Program-made: the position numbers and the translations under genes
Origin: CAZGNZ01 sp964527215
Lineage (GTDB): Bacteria > Fidelibacterota > Marinisomatia > SCGC-AAA003-L08 > JACNLC01
DNA length: 64,000 nt
NCBI GenBank assembly: GCA_964527215.1
Contig: CAZGNZ010000019.1
Span: forward strand, 1-64,000
Direction: 5' to 3'
Notes under the pieces: generated by a model
What the model saw: only the letters and a program-made list of their open reading frames with translations
What the model was told of the DNA's origin: nothing
Databases searched by the model: none
Shown here: piece by piece, positions 34,448-43,886 of the stretch
How positions within the stretch are numbered: position 1 is the first letter of the stretch
How the letters are laid out: each line of letters opens with the position of its first letter

Positions 34448-37400
34448 TTGAAGCAGAAATCTGGAAACCAAAACACCGGAGCAATGGACATCAGTCCGTC
34501 TCTGTTTCATTCCCTGTACAGCAGCTTGTCCGAGCCTGTTTTTATTCTGGACAGCCGCGGTTTTATCATCAGTATAAATACCCGTGCAGAAAAAGTCTTC
34601 AGAACGGCGTCCCGGGAAATATCCGGTATGCGGTTTACAGATTGGCTTTCCGAAGCCGGTCCCAATACGATCAACCGAGTCAAATCCATACTGAAACAGG
34701 GAAAGTCAGATTCCGTTCTTGCGGACATACCGGATCATACCGGACAAAATTCGACATACAACCTGTCTGTTGTCATTCCCGCTGAAAAACAATCCGATCC
34801 TATCCTTGTCCTGTTTCAATCGCGTACTGCTGTTGATTCGACGGCTGGACACCCTGACGCGTCTGAAGTGGATTACCGCCTGCTCATAGAAGGTCAGTCC
34901 GATCTGGTTGTGAAGGTGGACACAGAAGGCCGGTTTTTATTTGTCAGTCCCTCGTACTGCCGGGTTTTTGGGAAATCCGAAGCAGAACTGCTGGGCAGGC
35001 AGTTTATGCCTCTCGTTCATGAAGATGACCGTCAGGTCACTGCAGATGCCATGAAATCAGTGAACTCACCGCCCTATTCCTGTAAAATCGAACATAGAGC
35101 CATAACGGTAACTGGATGGCGGTGGCTGGCATGGGCGAACAAAGCGGTTCTGGATGATAACGGAGAAATAACTGCCGTCATCGGTGTCGGCCGGGATGTT
35201 ACCCAGCAGAAAAGAGTCGAAGAGCTGATTCGATTTCAGCGGGATCTTGCAACAGCTCTGAATGAAAACCCCGATCAGCCGGAAGTTCTCAGGATCTGCA
35301 TGTCCTACGCTATGCAGCTTTCAGACGCCGGCTCGGGGGGAATATATCTGCTGAATGAATCCCGTGACAGGCTTGAACTGCGGACACATCATGGTCTGCC
35401 GGAATCCTTCCTGGATCACTGTTCAGATTTTTCTGCCGATTCAGATTTCGGCAGTATGCTTGACAAGGGGAATACCGTTCTGATTTCAGGGCAGGAACTT
35501 AAGTCGTTCTTCAAAAACAAGCTCAATGAATCCGGTTTCAAATCGATGTTGGTTGTCCCAATCCACAGCAGTGGAAGCATCATCGGCTCAGTCAATATAA
35601 TGTTCATGCTGAAAACTGAAATTCATGAATCCAAACTGGATTCTTTGAAAACACTGGTCGGCCAAATGGCAGTGGTATTGTCCCGGCTGTCCACGATTAA
35701 AGACCTGCATGACAGTGAACAACGGTATCTTGAACTGTTTGAAAATGCCAACGATGCGATTTTCATTGTACAGGGTCATTTTCTGAAGTACTTCAATTTG
35801 AAAACCCAGCATCTCCTCGAGTATTCAGCGGATGAGCTGTCGGAAATTCCCTATCCCGAATTCATACATCCTGATGACAGGCAGATGGTCCTGGATCGGC
35901 ACCACAGCAAAATCAGCAATGAAAAAGTGATCAGCAGCTATTCTTTCAGAATCCTGACAAAGACCGGAAACACAAAGTGGGTGGAAATCAAGCCGGTTCG
36001 AATAGAATGGGAAGGAGAAATAGCAATCCTGGTCTTTCTCATGGATATCCATGAAAGAAAGATAACCGAAGAAGCCCTGATCGAGAGTGAACTCAATTAC
36101 CGCACCCTGTTTGAATCCATGGCGGAGGGAGTGGTGTACCAGGACGCCGATGGGAATATAACTGCGGCAAATCCGGCAGCTGAGAAAATACTGGGGCACA
36201 GCCGTGAGGAACTCTGCAGCATGGGACCCCTTGCTCCCTTCCGGAAATCCATTCATGAGGATGGTTCTGATTATCCCGGAGAAGAACATCCCGCAATGGT
36301 CACCCTCAGAACCGGCAAAGAAATTCATAACGAAATTATGGGAATACTGCATCCTGAAACCCAGCAGTACACATGGATCAATATGAATTCCATTCCCATT
36401 TTCCAGTCGCAGGAAGATAAACCCGACCACGTATATGTTACTTTCTCCGATATCTCGGATAAAAAAATTGTTCAGGACGAACTGTCGCGAACCCAGGCTC
36501 TGCTGCTCTCAGCCATTAATAATACGCCCGCCGGCATACTGATCGCGGATGCACCGGAAGGCATTATTCGACTGGCCAATGAAGCCGCACTGAAAATCCG
36601 GGGCGGTTCTGAGGCGGAGTTAACAGACATCAGGATTGATGATCATTCCCTGAAATGGCAGACATACAGGCCGGACGGGACGGTGTATCCTTCTGAAGAC
36701 CTGCCGCTCTCCCGGGCACTAATAAACGGTGATGTGATTGAAAATTCAGAAGTTATTATTCGGGATGCATCCGGAAACGATCACTGGGTGCTGGCCAATG
36801 CCGCTCCGGTTTTCGGAAAAGGCGGAGACATCATTGCCGGTGTGGTGGTTTTTGCAGATATCAGTCAACTTAAAAACACAGAAAACGCATTGATGCTCAG
36901 CGAGCAGAAATACAAGAGTATAGTTGATTCCTCTCCAATGGGTATGCTCATGTACAGGCTGAATGAGGACGACAGCCTGATATTCACGGATGCCAACCCG
37001 ACTGCCGAGCGCATTCTCGGGATTTCTAATGACAACTTTGTCGGAAAAACGATAGAAGACGCATTTCCGTCACTGGCAAATACCGAGGTTCCCATCCGTT
37101 ACCGAATGGCTGCCCGCCACGGCATACCATGGAAAACTGAACAGCTGGTGTATGAAGACGCCAACATCCAGGGGGCGTTTGAGGTCTACGCCTTTCAAAC
37201 ATCTCCCATGAAAATGACCGCCATGTTCCTGGATGTGACCAACCGAAAAAAGAACAATGATGAGCTGCGGCGGCTGCGCAATCTGCTGACCAATATCATT
37301 GACTCCATGCCGTCTGTTCTGATTGGGGCGGATAACGATTGCTGCGTGACGCAGTGGAATCGTGAAGCCGCGAAAGTGACCGGTATCCCGGCCCAGCTGG

Positions 37401-38440
37401 CGCAGGGACGGCGACTGTCCGAAGTCTATCCCCAGATGGTCAATCTTGAAGAAAAAGTAACGGAAGCCATACAATCCCGAAGGGTGATAAAAGACGAACG
37501 GATTTTCAGCGAAATTTACGGTCAAACCCGATATCTTGATGTCATCGTGTATCCCCTCGTTACAGAAGGAGATGAAGGAGCCGTCATTCGCATTGACGAC
37601 AGAACCGAACAGATCAGGATTGAAGAAATGATGATCCAGTCAGAGAAGATGCTCTCCATCGGCGGCCTGGCGGCGGGCATGGCTCATGAAATCAACAATC
37701 CGCTGGCTGGTATTCTTCAGAACACTCAGGTAATATTAAACCGATTATCAGACAAGATTGCCAGAAATCAGTCCACTGCAGAAGAATGCGGCATCACGCT
37801 GGAACAGGTGAATCAATACATGCAGAAGCGCGAAATCATTCCAATGCTGCATGCGGTGAATGATTCCGGAAAACGGGCCGGTAAAATTGTTGAAAACATG
37901 CTCAGCTTCAGCCGAAAAAGTGAATCGCGGTTTGCTCCATATGACCTGTCGCGGCTCATTGTTAAAACGGTTGAGCTTGCCCAGAATGACTATGATCTGA
38001 AGAAGAATTATGATTTTCGGAAAATTAAAATTCATTACGAATTTAACGATTCACTCCCGAAGGTTCCGGCCAACGGAAGCAAAATTCAGCAGGTGATCCT
38101 GAACATCCTGAAAAACGGGGCTCAGGCACTCAGGGAATACTCCCGTGAAACCGGGATAATGCCTGAATTTACTATCAGGCTTCGGGACGCCGGCAGAAAA
38201 GTCAGAATTGAAATCGAAGACAACGGTCCGGGAATAAAAGAAGAAGTCCGCAAGCGCATCTTTGAACCGTTTTACACCACAAAAGGAGCAGGGGCAGGGA
38301 CCGGACTGGGACTGTCTGTTTCCTATTTCATTATCGTAGAAAATCACGGCGGAAATCTGTCTGTCGAGTCATCCCCGGGGAAAGGGTCCAAGTTCATCAT
38401 TCAGCTTCCGAAAGTTCGAAGTTCACAGCAGGATTTGTAA
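34448..38440 (+). CDS. Multi-PAS/GAF sensor histidine kinase 3
   Basis: A 1330-residue cytoplasmic kinase. Approximate order: PAS (20-125), PAS (140-260), GAF (265-415), PAS (420-540), PAS (545-685), PAS (690-810), PAS (815-935), PAS (935-1060), then HisKA with AAGMAHEINNPLAGILQN and the ATPase (ILKNGAQAL, EDNGPGI, FYTTKGAGAGTGLGLSVS). Its H-box reads HEINNPL rather than HELNQPL and an extra helical insertion (about 40 residues, LSDKIARNQSTAEECGITLE) follows, so it belongs to a different transmitter subgroup from its neighbours. The start is non-ATG: TTG at 34448 has GGAG 6 bases upstream; another TTG four codons earlier and an ATG 12 codons later are alternatives. Confidence 0.88.
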   Translation: MKQKSGNQNTGAMDISPSLFHSLYSSLSEPVFILDSRGFIISINTRAEKVFRTASREISGMRFTDWLSEAGPNTINRVKSILKQGKSDSVLADIPDHTGQNSTYNLSVVIPAEKQSDPILVLFQSRTAVDSTAGHPDASEVDYRLLIEGQSDLVVKVDTEGRFLFVSPSYCRVFGKSEAELLGRQFMPLVHEDDRQVTADAMKSVNSPPYSCKIEHRAITVTGWRWLAWANKAVLDDNGEITAVIGVGRDVTQQKRVEELIRFQRDLATALNENPDQPEVLRICMSYAMQLSDAGSGGIYLLNESRDRLELRTHHGLPESFLDHCSDFSADSDFGSMLDKGNTVLISGQELKSFFKNKLNESGFKSMLVVPIHSSGSIIGSVNIMFMLKTEIHESKLDSLKTLVGQMAVVLSRLSTIKDLHDSEQRYLELFENANDAIFIVQGHFLKYFNLKTQHLLEYSADELSEIPYPEFIHPDDRQMVLDRHHSKISNEKVISSYSFRILTKTGNTKWVEIKPVRIEWEGEIAILVFLMDIHERKITEEALIESELNYRTLFESMAEGVVYQDADGNITAANPAAEKILGHSREELCSMGPLAPFRKSIHEDGSDYPGEEHPAMVTLRTGKEIHNEIMGILHPETQQYTWINMNSIPIFQSQEDKPDHVYVTFSDISDKKIVQDELSRTQALLLSAINNTPAGILIADAPEGIIRLANEAALKIRGGSEAELTDIRIDDHSLKWQTYRPDGTVYPSEDLPLSRALINGDVIENSEVIIRDASGNDHWVLANAAPVFGKGGDIIAGVVVFADISQLKNTENALMLSEQKYKSIVDSSPMGMLMYRLNEDDSLIFTDANPTAERILGISNDNFVGKTIEDAFPSLANTEVPIRYRMAARHGIPWKTEQLVYEDANIQGAFEVYAFQTSPMKMTAMFLDVTNRKKNNDELRRLRNLLTNIIDSMPSVLIGADNDCCVTQWNREAAKVTGIPAQLAQGRRLSEVYPQMVNLEEKVTEAIQSRRVIKDERIFSEIYGQTRYLDVIVYPLVTEGDEGAVIRIDDRTEQIRIEEMMIQSEKMLSIGGLAAGMAHEINNPLAGILQNTQVILNRLSDKIARNQSTAEECGITLEQVNQYMQKREIIPMLHAVNDSGKRAGKIVENMLSFSRKSESRFAPYDLSRLIVKTVELAQNDYDLKKNYDFRKIKIHYEFNDSLPKVPANGSKIQQVILNILKNGAQALREYSRETGIMPEFTIRLRDAGRKVRIEIEDNGPGIKEEVRKRIFEPFYTTKGAGAGTGLGLSVSYFIIVENHGGNLSVESSPGKGSKFIIQLPKVRSSQQDL

Positions 38441-38656
38441 GAGACCTCAGCTGGCCGGCCATTCCGTCAGGGCTCTATCATGCCGGGGTTAATCCGTCAA
38501 TCGTTCGACTGTAACTGAAACACTTTGCTTTTCCCGAAAGATTTGGATTCGGAAAGTGACTTAATCCAAGGGTAATTGTTTGGCCGATATCGGGAAAAGG
38601 GTCTAATATTAATGTTGGCATAAATCAGAATACGGACAGGGAAAGGGATTCCTCAT

Positions 38657-39025
38657 ATGGATATACGGAAAAAAATACTGATAGTCGATGATGAGCGGTC
38701 TGTCAGGCAAAGTCTGACCAATTTTCTTGAAGACTTTGATTTCAGTGTTGAAAGTGCTGCCTCGGCAGAACAGGGGCTTGAACTGCTGGAGCAAACTGAA
38801 TTCGATCTTGCCATTGTTGATATCAGACTCCCGGGAATTGACGGCAATCAGTTCATTCTTAAGGCAAACATTGTACAGCCGCGTTTACAGTTCATCGTTC
38901 ATACCGGTGCAAACTACTATTCACTGCCGTCTGAACTTAAAAAAATCGGAATGACAATGAACCAGGTGTTTCTTAAGCCAATCTCTGACTTGAACCACTT
39001 CATCAAGGTGATTGTTACTATGTAA
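38657..39025 (+). CDS. Stand-alone response regulator receiver protein
   Basis: A 122-residue single receiver domain, CheY-like. Phospho-acceptor aspartate in AIVDIRLPGIDG; acidic pair in LIVDDERSV; threonine in VHTGANYY; lysine in FLKPIS. No output domain, so it probably relays phosphate within the kinase block or acts by protein contact. AAAGGGA precedes the ATG. Only 18 bases separate it from the next kinase, which itself begins with a receiver domain, suggesting co-translation and a phosphorelay. Confidence 0.9.
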   Translation: MDIRKKILIVDDERSVRQSLTNFLEDFDFSVESAASAEQGLELLEQTEFDLAIVDIRLPGIDGNQFILKANIVQPRLQFIVHTGANYYSLPSELKKIGMTMNQVFLKPISDLNHFIKVIVTM

Positions 39026-39043
39026 CACGACAGGAGTTAACTT

Positions 39044-41527
39044 GTGAATAATGAATCACAAACCCATTCAATCCTTACAATAGATGATGAAGAAGTAATC
39101 CGGACAAGTATCAAGAATTACCTTGAAGATTTTGAATATACAATATATACAGCCGACAACGGCAGTACCGGAATTCAGACCATTCAGCAGCATCATCCGG
39201 ATTTGATTCTGGTTGATCTGCGCATGCCGGGTCTGGACGGTCTGGAGGTACTTCAGTGGGTGAAAAAGCATTCGAAGGAAACTCCCATCATCGTTGTATC
39301 AGGGACCGGAGTAATTCAGGATGTCATTGAAGCACTGCATCTGGGCGCGTGGGATTATCTTCTGAAACCCATTGAGGATCTTTCCGTCCTCCGCCATGCC
39401 ATTGAAAAAGCGTTGGAACGTGCTCATCTGATAAAGGAGAACCGCCGTTATCAGAATCATCTTGAGGATCTGGTGGCACAGAAAACCAAGAAGCTGATTG
39501 AATCGGAACGTCAATTGGATTCCATAATTAACACTGTGCCTGATATCATCTACCGTCTGGATCCTGAAGGCCGGATTTCCTTCATCAGCGACTCAATCAA
39601 TAAATACGGCTACAGTCCAAAAGAGCTCCTTGGGAAAGATATTTATTCCTTGATTCACCGCGACGACCATGAACGTGCGAAGTGCGGGATAAACGAACGT
39701 CGAACCGGTCAGCGCCGAACACGCCAGCTTGAGCTGAGACTGCTTACAAAAGATCAAAAAGAAGTATGTTTTGAGGCTTCCTCACTGGCATTGACTGAAC
39801 CGGTCCTGCAGATTGAGGCGGAAGGACTGTATGCATCCGATGAGCCGAAGCCGGATGACTTCCTCGGTACCCAGGGGATAGCCAGAGATATCTCCAAGCG
39901 AAAAGAGGCAGAAAAAGCCAAACAGGCAGCGCTGTCGGAACTGCAGAGAAGTGAACAGAAATATCGATACATTGCTGAACGGAGCTACGATCTGATTGCC
40001 ACAGCAGATTTGAACGGGACTCTGTCATACATCTCCCCCTCCTCGACACTGATCCTTGGATACCGGCCCGAAGAAATGCAGAATACACCGTTTTCGAAAT
40101 ATGTACTGCCTGCTGACAGCAGGGTATTTGCGGAGGCTGTTCAGGATTTATCCAGAGGTATTCCCAGCGAAAATCTTCAGATCCGGTTTAAACGGAAAAA
40201 GAAATCTGTGGGATTTCTGGAACTCAACTCCCAGTCGATTTACGAAAATGGTCAGATTGTCGGATTTCAAACGATTGCCCGAGACATCACAGCCCGGAAG
40301 CAGGCTGAAATGGCGCTTCAAACCGAGCGGGACCGCGCTCAGCTGTATTTGGATATCGCAGGAGTAATGTTTCTGGTGATTGACCATAAGGAAACAATAA
40401 CAATGGTGAACCGGAAGACCTGTGAAGTGCTTCAGTATGATGAATCCGAGCTTTTGGGGAAAAACTGGTTTAATCTGGCAATTCCGGAAAGCCAAAAAGC
40501 TGATTTACGGCAGATATTCTATAATCTGCTTGACGGCAATCTGAAAGAAAATGAATATCAGGAATCACCGGTGAAAACAAAAACCGGCAATGAAAGGATG
40601 ATTGCCTGGCACAATGCCTATCTCAAAGATGAATCCGGAGAAATTATCGGTACCTTGAGTTCAGGGGAGGATATCACTGAACGGAAACAGGCGGAGGAAG
40701 AGCTGAACCTGTATCGTGAAAACCTGGAAGCACAGGTTGAGAAGCGCACCCAGGAACTTCAGGAAAAGCAGACACAGCTGATCCACTCGGGCCGGCTTGC
40801 ATCATTGGGGGAGATGGCAACCGGAATAGCTCATGAACTGAACCAGCCGCTTTCCATTATTCGAGGTCAGACAGAGTTGATGCAAATATTTGCCGATCGC
40901 AACAAGATTCGAAAAAAAGACCTTGATAAATCCTATGATATCATCATCGCACAAGTGGATCGTGCGGCGGAAATCATCAATCACATGCGAGGATTCTCAC
41001 GGAAAAATGTGGTTTACAAAGACGCCATTGATGTAAACGATCCGGTTTCCAGCAGCATGGTGTTTTTCAAAGAGCAGTTCCGCGTCAATAATATTCTGCT
41101 GAATCTGGATCTCGCGGATAACCTGCCCAAAGTAAATCTCAATCCTCAGAAATTTGAACAGATTATCGTCAATTTTGTCAACAACGCCCGCTACGCCGTA
41201 GAAAAAAGTGCAGAGACGGTCAATTCACCCGACTATCACAAAAAGGTTACAATTCGAACCTTCCTGGACGATAACGGCAGAAACGTCGTTTTTGAGGTGA
41301 AAGACAACGGCATCGGCATGTCACCCGAAACCGCTGACCGCTGCCTGGAACCATTTTTTACAACCAAGGATGTTGGCGAGGGTACAGGTTTGGGACTATC
41401 CATCGTGAATGGACTGGTGGGCGAAATCAGTGGGACCATTCAGATTGAAAGTACACTGGATGTCGGTACCGCTATCCGCGTTTTACTGCCGTGTAAAACA
41501 CACAATACAACAGATCCGGACAACTAG
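39044..41527 (+). CDS. Receiver-PAS-histidine kinase 4 (hybrid)
   Basis: An 827-residue hybrid. An N-terminal receiver (LTIDDEEVIRTS, phospho-Asp in LILVDLRMPGLDG, Lys in LLKPIE) covers 1-125. A coiled-coil linker follows, then three PAS domains (about 155-290, 295-420, 425-550), then LQEKQTQLIHSGRLASLGEM with H-box GIAHELNQPL and the ATPase (NFVNNARYAVE, KDNGIGMS, FFTTKDVGEGTGLGLSIV). The receiver at the input end suggests that phosphorylation by another kinase controls this one. The start is GTG, with AGGAG 7 bases before it. Followed after 3 bases by kinase 5, so both are in one transcript. Confidence 0.9.
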   Translation: MNNESQTHSILTIDDEEVIRTSIKNYLEDFEYTIYTADNGSTGIQTIQQHHPDLILVDLRMPGLDGLEVLQWVKKHSKETPIIVVSGTGVIQDVIEALHLGAWDYLLKPIEDLSVLRHAIEKALERAHLIKENRRYQNHLEDLVAQKTKKLIESERQLDSIINTVPDIIYRLDPEGRISFISDSINKYGYSPKELLGKDIYSLIHRDDHERAKCGINERRTGQRRTRQLELRLLTKDQKEVCFEASSLALTEPVLQIEAEGLYASDEPKPDDFLGTQGIARDISKRKEAEKAKQAALSELQRSEQKYRYIAERSYDLIATADLNGTLSYISPSSTLILGYRPEEMQNTPFSKYVLPADSRVFAEAVQDLSRGIPSENLQIRFKRKKKSVGFLELNSQSIYENGQIVGFQTIARDITARKQAEMALQTERDRAQLYLDIAGVMFLVIDHKETITMVNRKTCEVLQYDESELLGKNWFNLAIPESQKADLRQIFYNLLDGNLKENEYQESPVKTKTGNERMIAWHNAYLKDESGEIIGTLSSGEDITERKQAEEELNLYRENLEAQVEKRTQELQEKQTQLIHSGRLASLGEMATGIAHELNQPLSIIRGQTELMQIFADRNKIRKKDLDKSYDIIIAQVDRAAEIINHMRGFSRKNVVYKDAIDVNDPVSSSMVFFKEQFRVNNILLNLDLADNLPKVNLNPQKFEQIIVNFVNNARYAVEKSAETVNSPDYHKKVTIRTFLDDNGRNVVFEVKDNGIGMSPETADRCLEPFFTTKDVGEGTGLGLSIVNGLVGEISGTIQIESTLDVGTAIRVLLPCKTHNTTDPDN

Positions 41528-41530
41528 ACG

Positions 41531-43723
41531 ATGGATTCATTTATTAAACTACCCGGTAACATCAAGCGCAGATATGTTTTCCTGCCCTTTATCCTCCTTT
41601 CATTCTGCCTGCTGTTTATCTCTCTGTATAAAGAGGTCCGGAACAACACAATTGAAGAATTCAACCGGCAGCAGATGCTCCTGGCTCAACAGGCTGCAAA
41701 AAGCATTGAGCGGATTTTTCTTGATTATTTTCAGGATCTTTCATTCCTTTCTGCACTGCCGGATATCTCAGCATTTTCGCCGGAAGGGGAAAAAATCATT
41801 CAGGCCTATTTTGCTGAAAGCCGTGAAATCATCACCGCCGTTACCCGGGCCAGCGAAGAAGGCCGTATTGTATATACCATTCCTGCAAATCCGGATGTGA
41901 TCGGCGCAGATATTTCCTATCAAACCCACATCAAGACACTGCTGGATACCCGGCAGCCAGTCATCAGTGATATTTTCAGAGCTGTTCAGGGATATGAAAC
42001 CATCGCATATCATATACCTGTATACAATGATTCCGTTTTTACCGGCAGTTTGGCGCTTCTGCTGTCATTTGACAGGATTACACAAGGCTATTTTGAGAAT
42101 ATCAAAATTGGGGAAGAAGGCTATGCCCTGGTCTACAGTCAGAATGGGACGATCCTGTTTGCTCCCGAACCTGAACCGCCTGCGGATTCCGGTGAAGTGA
42201 CCGAATTGGATGAAATGCTGAAAAGCAATCCGAATTTGCTGTCCGGGGAACCGGGATTTATGGAATATCAATCGAGAGACAGGACCACTCCCAAAAGTAA
42301 GCGAAAAACCAAACAATGCGCTTTTGCTCCCATCAGTTTTGGAGGATCTCATTGGATTGTCTGTGTCACAACTCCGGAAAAAGAAATTTTGAAAACCATG
42401 GCCGGATTTCAAATTCGGCTCTATCTGTTTTCAGGTCTGGCTCTTTTTGCATTTGGCATCTATACATTTTATCTATTGAAATTTTGGGCAGTTTACAAAG
42501 AAACAATGCTGCGCCGGGAGGCCGAAAAAGCACTGGATGCCAGTGAGGAAAGATTCAAAATGCTGATGGAGCAGGCACCGTTTGCCATTGAAATCCGAAC
42601 TCCGGACGGAGAGCTGCAGCATGTAAATGAATCATGGTACCGACTGTTTGAAGCTGGAAATCAAACCAACAAAACGGTTCACGGCAATATTTTTAAAGAT
42701 CAGTATGCGAAAAAAGCAGGGTTTGATAATGCTTTCCGTCAGGCACTCACCGGAAAAAAAATCGATTTGGCAGATGTGGTCCTTTACTCTGAATCGAATC
42801 CCGATTTTCCGGTTAAGCGGCATTTTCATTCCAGTTTTTACCCCCTTCTGGATGCCCAAGATGAAATTATATATATTGCTATGACTCATGAAGATATCAC
42901 CAGCCGTCGGAATAACGAGACGGAACTGGAAGAGTATAGAAGTCATCTGGAGGAGTTGGTAGATCAGCGGACCCGTGAAGTAAAGGATAAACAGGTTCAG
43001 CTGACGCATGCCGGCCGCCTGGCTTCACTCGGGGAGATGGCCTCTGGCGTTGCCCATGAACTGAACCAGCCTTTGTCAATCATTCGGTTTCAAACCGAAC
43101 TTCTTCAACTAATGGAATGGAAAAGTGACGGATCAAAGAAGGAAGTCCATGAAGGATTAACAACCATTGTCACCGAAGTGGACCGCGCCTCAAAGATCAT
43201 TGATCATATGCGTTACTTTGCCCGCCGTGACAATAAGGATCAGAACCCGATTAACATCGCTGAGCCCATCCTCAGAAGCATGGATTTCTTCAAGGAGCAG
43301 TTCAGAGTTCATGATATACTGCTCGAAGTCAATATCCAACCCAATCTGCCCAGTGTACTCATGGATCCCCAGCAGATGGAACAGATTGTGGTTAACTTTA
43401 TCAACAACGCCCGATATGCGATTGATGTGCTGGAACGGTCCGGGACAGCAAAACACCGGAAACTGGTTCAAATCAACGCCCATACCAGTAAAGACAAACA
43501 ATATGTTGTTTTTGAGGTTACAGACAGCGGAATCGGCATGAACAAGGATGTAAAGCAGAAATGTCTGGATCCATTCTTCACAACAAAAGAAGTTGGTCAG
43601 GGGACCGGACTGGGTCTCTCAATCGTTCACGGCATTGTTCAGACATTTGACGGTACACTGCATATTGACACTGAACCGGATTCAGGATCTGTTTTCCAGG
43701 TTCGATTTCCGGTTGCCGAATAA
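41531..43723 (+). CDS. Membrane dCache-like sensor histidine kinase 5
   Basis: A 730-residue transmembrane kinase and the only one of the row with an outside sensor. One membrane helix (about 14-33, FLPFILLSFCLLFISLY), a periplasmic double-Cache-like domain (45-285, with DISYQTHIK and EEGYALVYSQNG motifs), a second helix (about 295-318), a PAS domain (335-460) and the transmitter: VKDKQVQLTHAGRLASLGEM, H-box GVAHELNQPL, FINNARYAID, TDSGIGMN, FFTTKEVGQGTGLGLSIV. Cache domains commonly bind small organic acids, amino acids or purines; the ligand is unknown. No receiver gene follows. Confidence 0.9.
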   Translation: MDSFIKLPGNIKRRYVFLPFILLSFCLLFISLYKEVRNNTIEEFNRQQMLLAQQAAKSIERIFLDYFQDLSFLSALPDISAFSPEGEKIIQAYFAESREIITAVTRASEEGRIVYTIPANPDVIGADISYQTHIKTLLDTRQPVISDIFRAVQGYETIAYHIPVYNDSVFTGSLALLLSFDRITQGYFENIKIGEEGYALVYSQNGTILFAPEPEPPADSGEVTELDEMLKSNPNLLSGEPGFMEYQSRDRTTPKSKRKTKQCAFAPISFGGSHWIVCVTTPEKEILKTMAGFQIRLYLFSGLALFAFGIYTFYLLKFWAVYKETMLRREAEKALDASEERFKMLMEQAPFAIEIRTPDGELQHVNESWYRLFEAGNQTNKTVHGNIFKDQYAKKAGFDNAFRQALTGKKIDLADVVLYSESNPDFPVKRHFHSSFYPLLDAQDEIIYIAMTHEDITSRRNNETELEEYRSHLEELVDQRTREVKDKQVQLTHAGRLASLGEMASGVAHELNQPLSIIRFQTELLQLMEWKSDGSKKEVHEGLTTIVTEVDRASKIIDHMRYFARRDNKDQNPINIAEPILRSMDFFKEQFRVHDILLEVNIQPNLPSVLMDPQQMEQIVVNFINNARYAIDVLERSGTAKHRKLVQINAHTSKDKQYVVFEVTDSGIGMNKDVKQKCLDPFFTTKEVGQGTGLGLSIVHGIVQTFDGTLHIDTEPDSGSVFQVRFPVAE

Positions 43724-43745
43724 GCGGCCGCTGTTAACTGATATC

Positions 43746-43760
43746 TGCCGTAAAACGGCA
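43746..43760 (+). terminator. Short hairpin after kinase block
   Basis: TGCCGT-AAA-ACGGCA, 22 bases after the stop of kinase 5. No T-run follows, so termination is doubtful. Confidence 0.3.
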
Positions 43761-43886
43761 CCCCGCGCAAACCCGGAATCCAATTTGAACGGGTCATTTT
43801 CTGAAGTCCCTCACGCCCGGTGGTCATCGGGATTCCGGCAAACAGGAAAAACACAATATTCCGGGATAATTGAAAGGAGCATTTAA

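Noticed and set aside
30000..43000. Numerous minus-strand frames of 60-230 codons across the kinase genes
   Set aside because: All lie opposite strong kinase reading frames and carry no domain signature.
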